Shown piece after piece: positions 60,387 through 64,000 of a stretch of DNA of 64,000 nucleotides. How positions within the stretch are numbered: the first letter of the stretch is position 1; each line of letters starts with the position of its first letter. The stretch lies in the NCBI RefSeq assembly GCF_035917675.1, contig NZ_CP109104.1, forward strand, positions 3,038,001 to 3,102,000, written 5' to 3'. Under the pieces are notes generated by a model. The model was given only the letters and a program-made list of their open reading frames with translations, was not told the origin of the DNA and did not search any database. Made by a program: the position numbers and the translations under genes. The DNA comes from Streptomyces sp. NBC_01775 (GTDB taxonomy: Bacteria > Actinomycetota > Actinomycetes > Streptomycetales > Streptomycetaceae).

Positions 60387-60857
60387 TCACTCTTCCTGCT
60401 CCGCCGTGACATTGAGGCGGTGGAGGAGGCGGGCCAGTTCGGCGATTTCGCCGCGGTCCCAGGCGGCGAGTTTGCGGGCGTAGGAGAGGCGGCGGGCGTC
60501 CCGTACCCGGGTGAAGCGGGCCCGCCCCTCTTCCGTGAGCCCCACCAGGGAAGCGCGCCGGTCGCCCGGGTCCGGTACGCGGTCCACGAGGCCGAGTGCC
60601 ACGAGCGCGTGCAGCTGCCTGCTCATGGTCGCCTTGCCGACCCCGAAATACGCCGCCAGATCCGTCGCCCGCTGCGGGCCGGCGTCCTCCAGCCGTACGA
60701 GAAGGCCGTATGCGGCGGGCTCCAGGTCGGGGTGGACCTGCCGCGCCATCTCGCCGGAGGAGGCACGGGCCCGGCGGAGGAAGACCGCCAACTCGCGCTC
60801 CACGTCGAGACATTCGGGCCCGAAGAGCCCGTCGGGGTCCGTGTCGGCCTTGTGCAC
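60387..60857 (-). CDS. MarR-family regulator
   Basis: A 156-aa winged-helix regulator with RATDLAAYFGVGKATMSRQL as recognition region and LVDRVPDPGDRRASLVGLTE as wing. GGAGAGGG precedes the GTG at 60857. It is convergent with the oxygenase gene 9 bp away and divergent from the GH25 gene, so either could be its target. It shows no cysteines that would suggest redox sensing. Confidence 0.88.
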   Translation of the reverse strand: MHKADTDPDGLFGPECLDVERELAVFLRRARASSGEMARQVHPDLEPAAYGLLVRLEDAGPQRATDLAAYFGVGKATMSRQLHALVALGLVDRVPDPGDRRASLVGLTEEGRARFTRVRDARRLSYARKLAAWDRGEIAELARLLHRLNVTAEQEE

Positions 60858-61129
60858 GTAAGCGCCCTCTCCGGCGTTTTCCTTGAAGAAACTTTCTGCC
60901 AGCGTCCGCGATCGTCGCAGCTCCTCCAGTATTTCGCAGGATTAGACCAACGGCAGACGGCGGGGCACCTTCCGCCTGCCCGGTCTACGCGCGTACCTTC
61001 AGCCTGACATGACCACACCAGTGGCATGCCACCTCTCGCGCGTCGCAGTATGAAAACCCCCCACATAGCGACATACTTCGCACGTACGCACGTACCAGAC
61101 CCCCACCACCAGAGGCTCCGGAGGCAGCG

Positions 61130-61996
61130 ATGCCCAGCTTCAGATCCGGTACGGCCCGTCGCAGACGCGGAATCGCGGCTGCCCTCGGGATGATCTTGTC
61201 CCTGCTCGCTCTCGTCCTGGCTCTGCCGGGCACCGCCTCGGCATCCCCTGACGCCGGTGCCAAGGCCCCGGTCAAGCCCGGTGAGGCATGGATGGGCGCG
61301 GGCATCCAGATGCACGAGGGCGACTCGACCGACGGGACCCCGCCCAACAGGGAGCGCGCGGGACTGGCCGCGACGGTCCACGGCGTGGATGTCAGCAGCC
61401 ACCAGGGCAACGTCGCCTGGTCGACCCTGTGGAACAGCGGCGTCCGCTTCGCCTACACCAAGGCCACGGAGGGCACCAGCTACAAGAATCCGTACTTCGC
61501 CCAGCAGTACAACGGTTCGTACAACGTGGGCATGATCAGGGGCGCGTACCACTTCGCGACGCCCAACTCGTCCAGCGGCGCCACCCAGGCCAACTACTTC
61601 GTCGGAAACGGCGGCGGCTGGAGCAAGGACGGCAAGACGCTGCCGGGCGTGCTCGACATCGAGTACAACCCCTACGGCGCGACCTGTTACGGCCTGAGCA
61701 AGAGCGCGATGGTCAACTGGATCAAGGACTTCACCAGCACGTACAAGGCCAAGACCGGGCGTGACGCGGTGATCTACACCACCACGAGCTGGTGGACGCA
61801 GTGCACCGGCAACAGCGGCGCCTTCGGCAACACCAACCCCCTGTGGATCGCCCGCTACGCCTCCTCGCCGGGCACGCTCCCGGCCGGCTGGGGCTTCTAC
61901 ACCTTCTGGCAGTACACCTCCACCGGCCCGACCGTGGGGGATCACAACTACTTCAACGGAGCGATCGACCGCCTGAAGGCGCTGGCCAACGGCTGA
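61130..61996 (+). CDS. Secreted GH25 lysozyme (cellosyl-like)
   Basis: A 288-aa N,O-diacetylmuramidase that cleaves peptidoglycan. A twin-Arg-like basic start (RRRRGIAAALGMILSLLALV) and signal peptide end near ASASPD. The GH25 domain (about 80-285) has HGVDVSSHQGNVAW with the catalytic Asp, GVRFAYTKATEGTSY, AYHFATPN, and LPGVLDIEYNPYG with the acid Glu. It ends FNGAIDRLKALANG. GGAGGCAGCG precedes the ATG. The last codons and the following hairpins are repeated twice downstream. Confidence 0.94.
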   Translation: MPSFRSGTARRRRGIAAALGMILSLLALVLALPGTASASPDAGAKAPVKPGEAWMGAGIQMHEGDSTDGTPPNRERAGLAATVHGVDVSSHQGNVAWSTLWNSGVRFAYTKATEGTSYKNPYFAQQYNGSYNVGMIRGAYHFATPNSSSGATQANYFVGNGGGWSKDGKTLPGVLDIEYNPYGATCYGLSKSAMVNWIKDFTSTYKAKTGRDAVIYTTTSWWTQCTGNSGAFGNTNPLWIARYASSPGTLPAGWGFYTFWQYTSTGPTVGDHNYFNGAIDRLKALANG

Positions 61997-62197
61997 AACA
62001 GCCACCACCCCCGGCCGGGGGCGTGGGGGTCGCCCCCCACACGACAACAGCAACGGAGCGATCGACCGCCTGAAGGCCCTGACCAACGGCTGAAACAGCC
62101 ACCACCCCCGGCCGGGGGCGTGGGGGTCGCCCCCCACACGACAACAGCAACGGAGCGATCGACCGCCTGAAGGCCCTGGCCAACGGCTGAAACAGCC
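61955..62197 (+). repeat. Tandem 97-bp repeats of the GH25 3' end
   Basis: Copies begin at 61955, 62052 and 62149. Each contains the codons for NGAIDRLKAL(A/T)NG, a stop and AAACAGCC; the first two are followed by hairpins CCCCCGG/CCGGGGG and GTGGGGG-TCG-CCCCCCAC. Only the first is part of the gene. The copies differ by a few bases, so the amplification is fairly recent. Confidence 0.95.
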
Positions 62198-62233
62198 TGA
62201 CGGCCACTCGCCAACGGCTGCCGCTGTCGCACG

Positions 62234-62264
62234 AGTGGCCCCCGCCCTGGAGGCGGGGGCCACT
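62234..62264. terminator. Bidirectional terminator between GH25 and lon
   Basis: 13-bp perfect stem AGTGGCCCCCGCC/GGCGGGGGCCACT with a 5-nt loop. It lies 23 bp past the lon stop on the minus strand. Confidence 0.85.
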
Positions 62265-62286
62265 CTCTGTGCGCCGGGCGCGTCCG

Positions 62287-64000
<1,714 letters not shown>

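Overview
The window is a piece of a Streptomyces chromosome. The evidence is very high GC with strong third-position bias, frequent GTG starts, a chaplin/rodlin surface-protein cluster, a conservon (cvnABCD), an actinomycete integrative and conjugative element (AICE) with RepSA, TraB and KorSA-type genes, and the gene order prfA-rpmE-LCP-rho-thrB-thrC-hom-lysA. No CRISPR array, rRNA or phage structural genes were seen.

1-12,200, core (minus strand): 5' part of prfA, rpmE, an LCP ligase, rho, the threonine/lysine genes thrB, thrC, hom and lysA, a DALR-domain arginyl-tRNA-synthetase-like protein and a stand-alone response regulator. A tRNA-Arg(CCG) follows at 12,326.

12,353-26,475, AICE: it is bounded by two 79-bp near-identical copies of the tRNA 3' end and terminator. 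A leftward operon carries a 125-aa transfer protein, the FtsK-like TraB, a small spread protein, an 82-aa protein, RepSA, Xis and Int. It diverges from a GntR (KorSA) repressor, with two palindromic operators in the shared promoter region. Cargo follows: a 56-aa membrane peptide, two AT-richer genes for HEPN-clan proteins (DUF4145 and Apea-like HEPN) that look like a defence cassette, two paralogous small proteins, a primase-type protein, an XRE/TPR regulator and an APH-fold kinase.

26,476-33,800, eroded accessory DNA: a dead integrase and a transposase tail, direct repeats, a Ser/Thr kinase with a ricin-type lectin domain, a Ser/Gly/Leu repeat protein, a HAD protein, a secreted protein and several gene fragments.

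33,880-41,200, cell surface: a small membrane protein and a lipoprotein, a two-domain universal stress protein, then a morphogenetic island of three chaplins (one without cysteines, one sortase-anchored), two rodlins and two small secreted proteins.

41,450-49,300: a DUF5949-like protein, a carboxymuconolactone-decarboxylase-like protein divergent from a MarR regulator, a dnaK paralog behind a ferritin-like diiron gene, a divergent AurF-like oxygenase, a TetR regulator and SoxR.

49,460-64,000: two tandem degenerate kinases, an NlpC/P60 hydrolase, a PP2C-like protein, the conservon cvnABCD followed by a styrene-monooxygenase-like FAD enzyme and a MarR regulator, a GH25 lysozyme whose 3' end is tandemly repeated, and the C-terminal part of Lon.

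Recurrent oddity: at three loci (rho, the GH25 lysozyme and the membrane protein at 33,882) the 3' end of a gene is repeated beyond its own stop codon.
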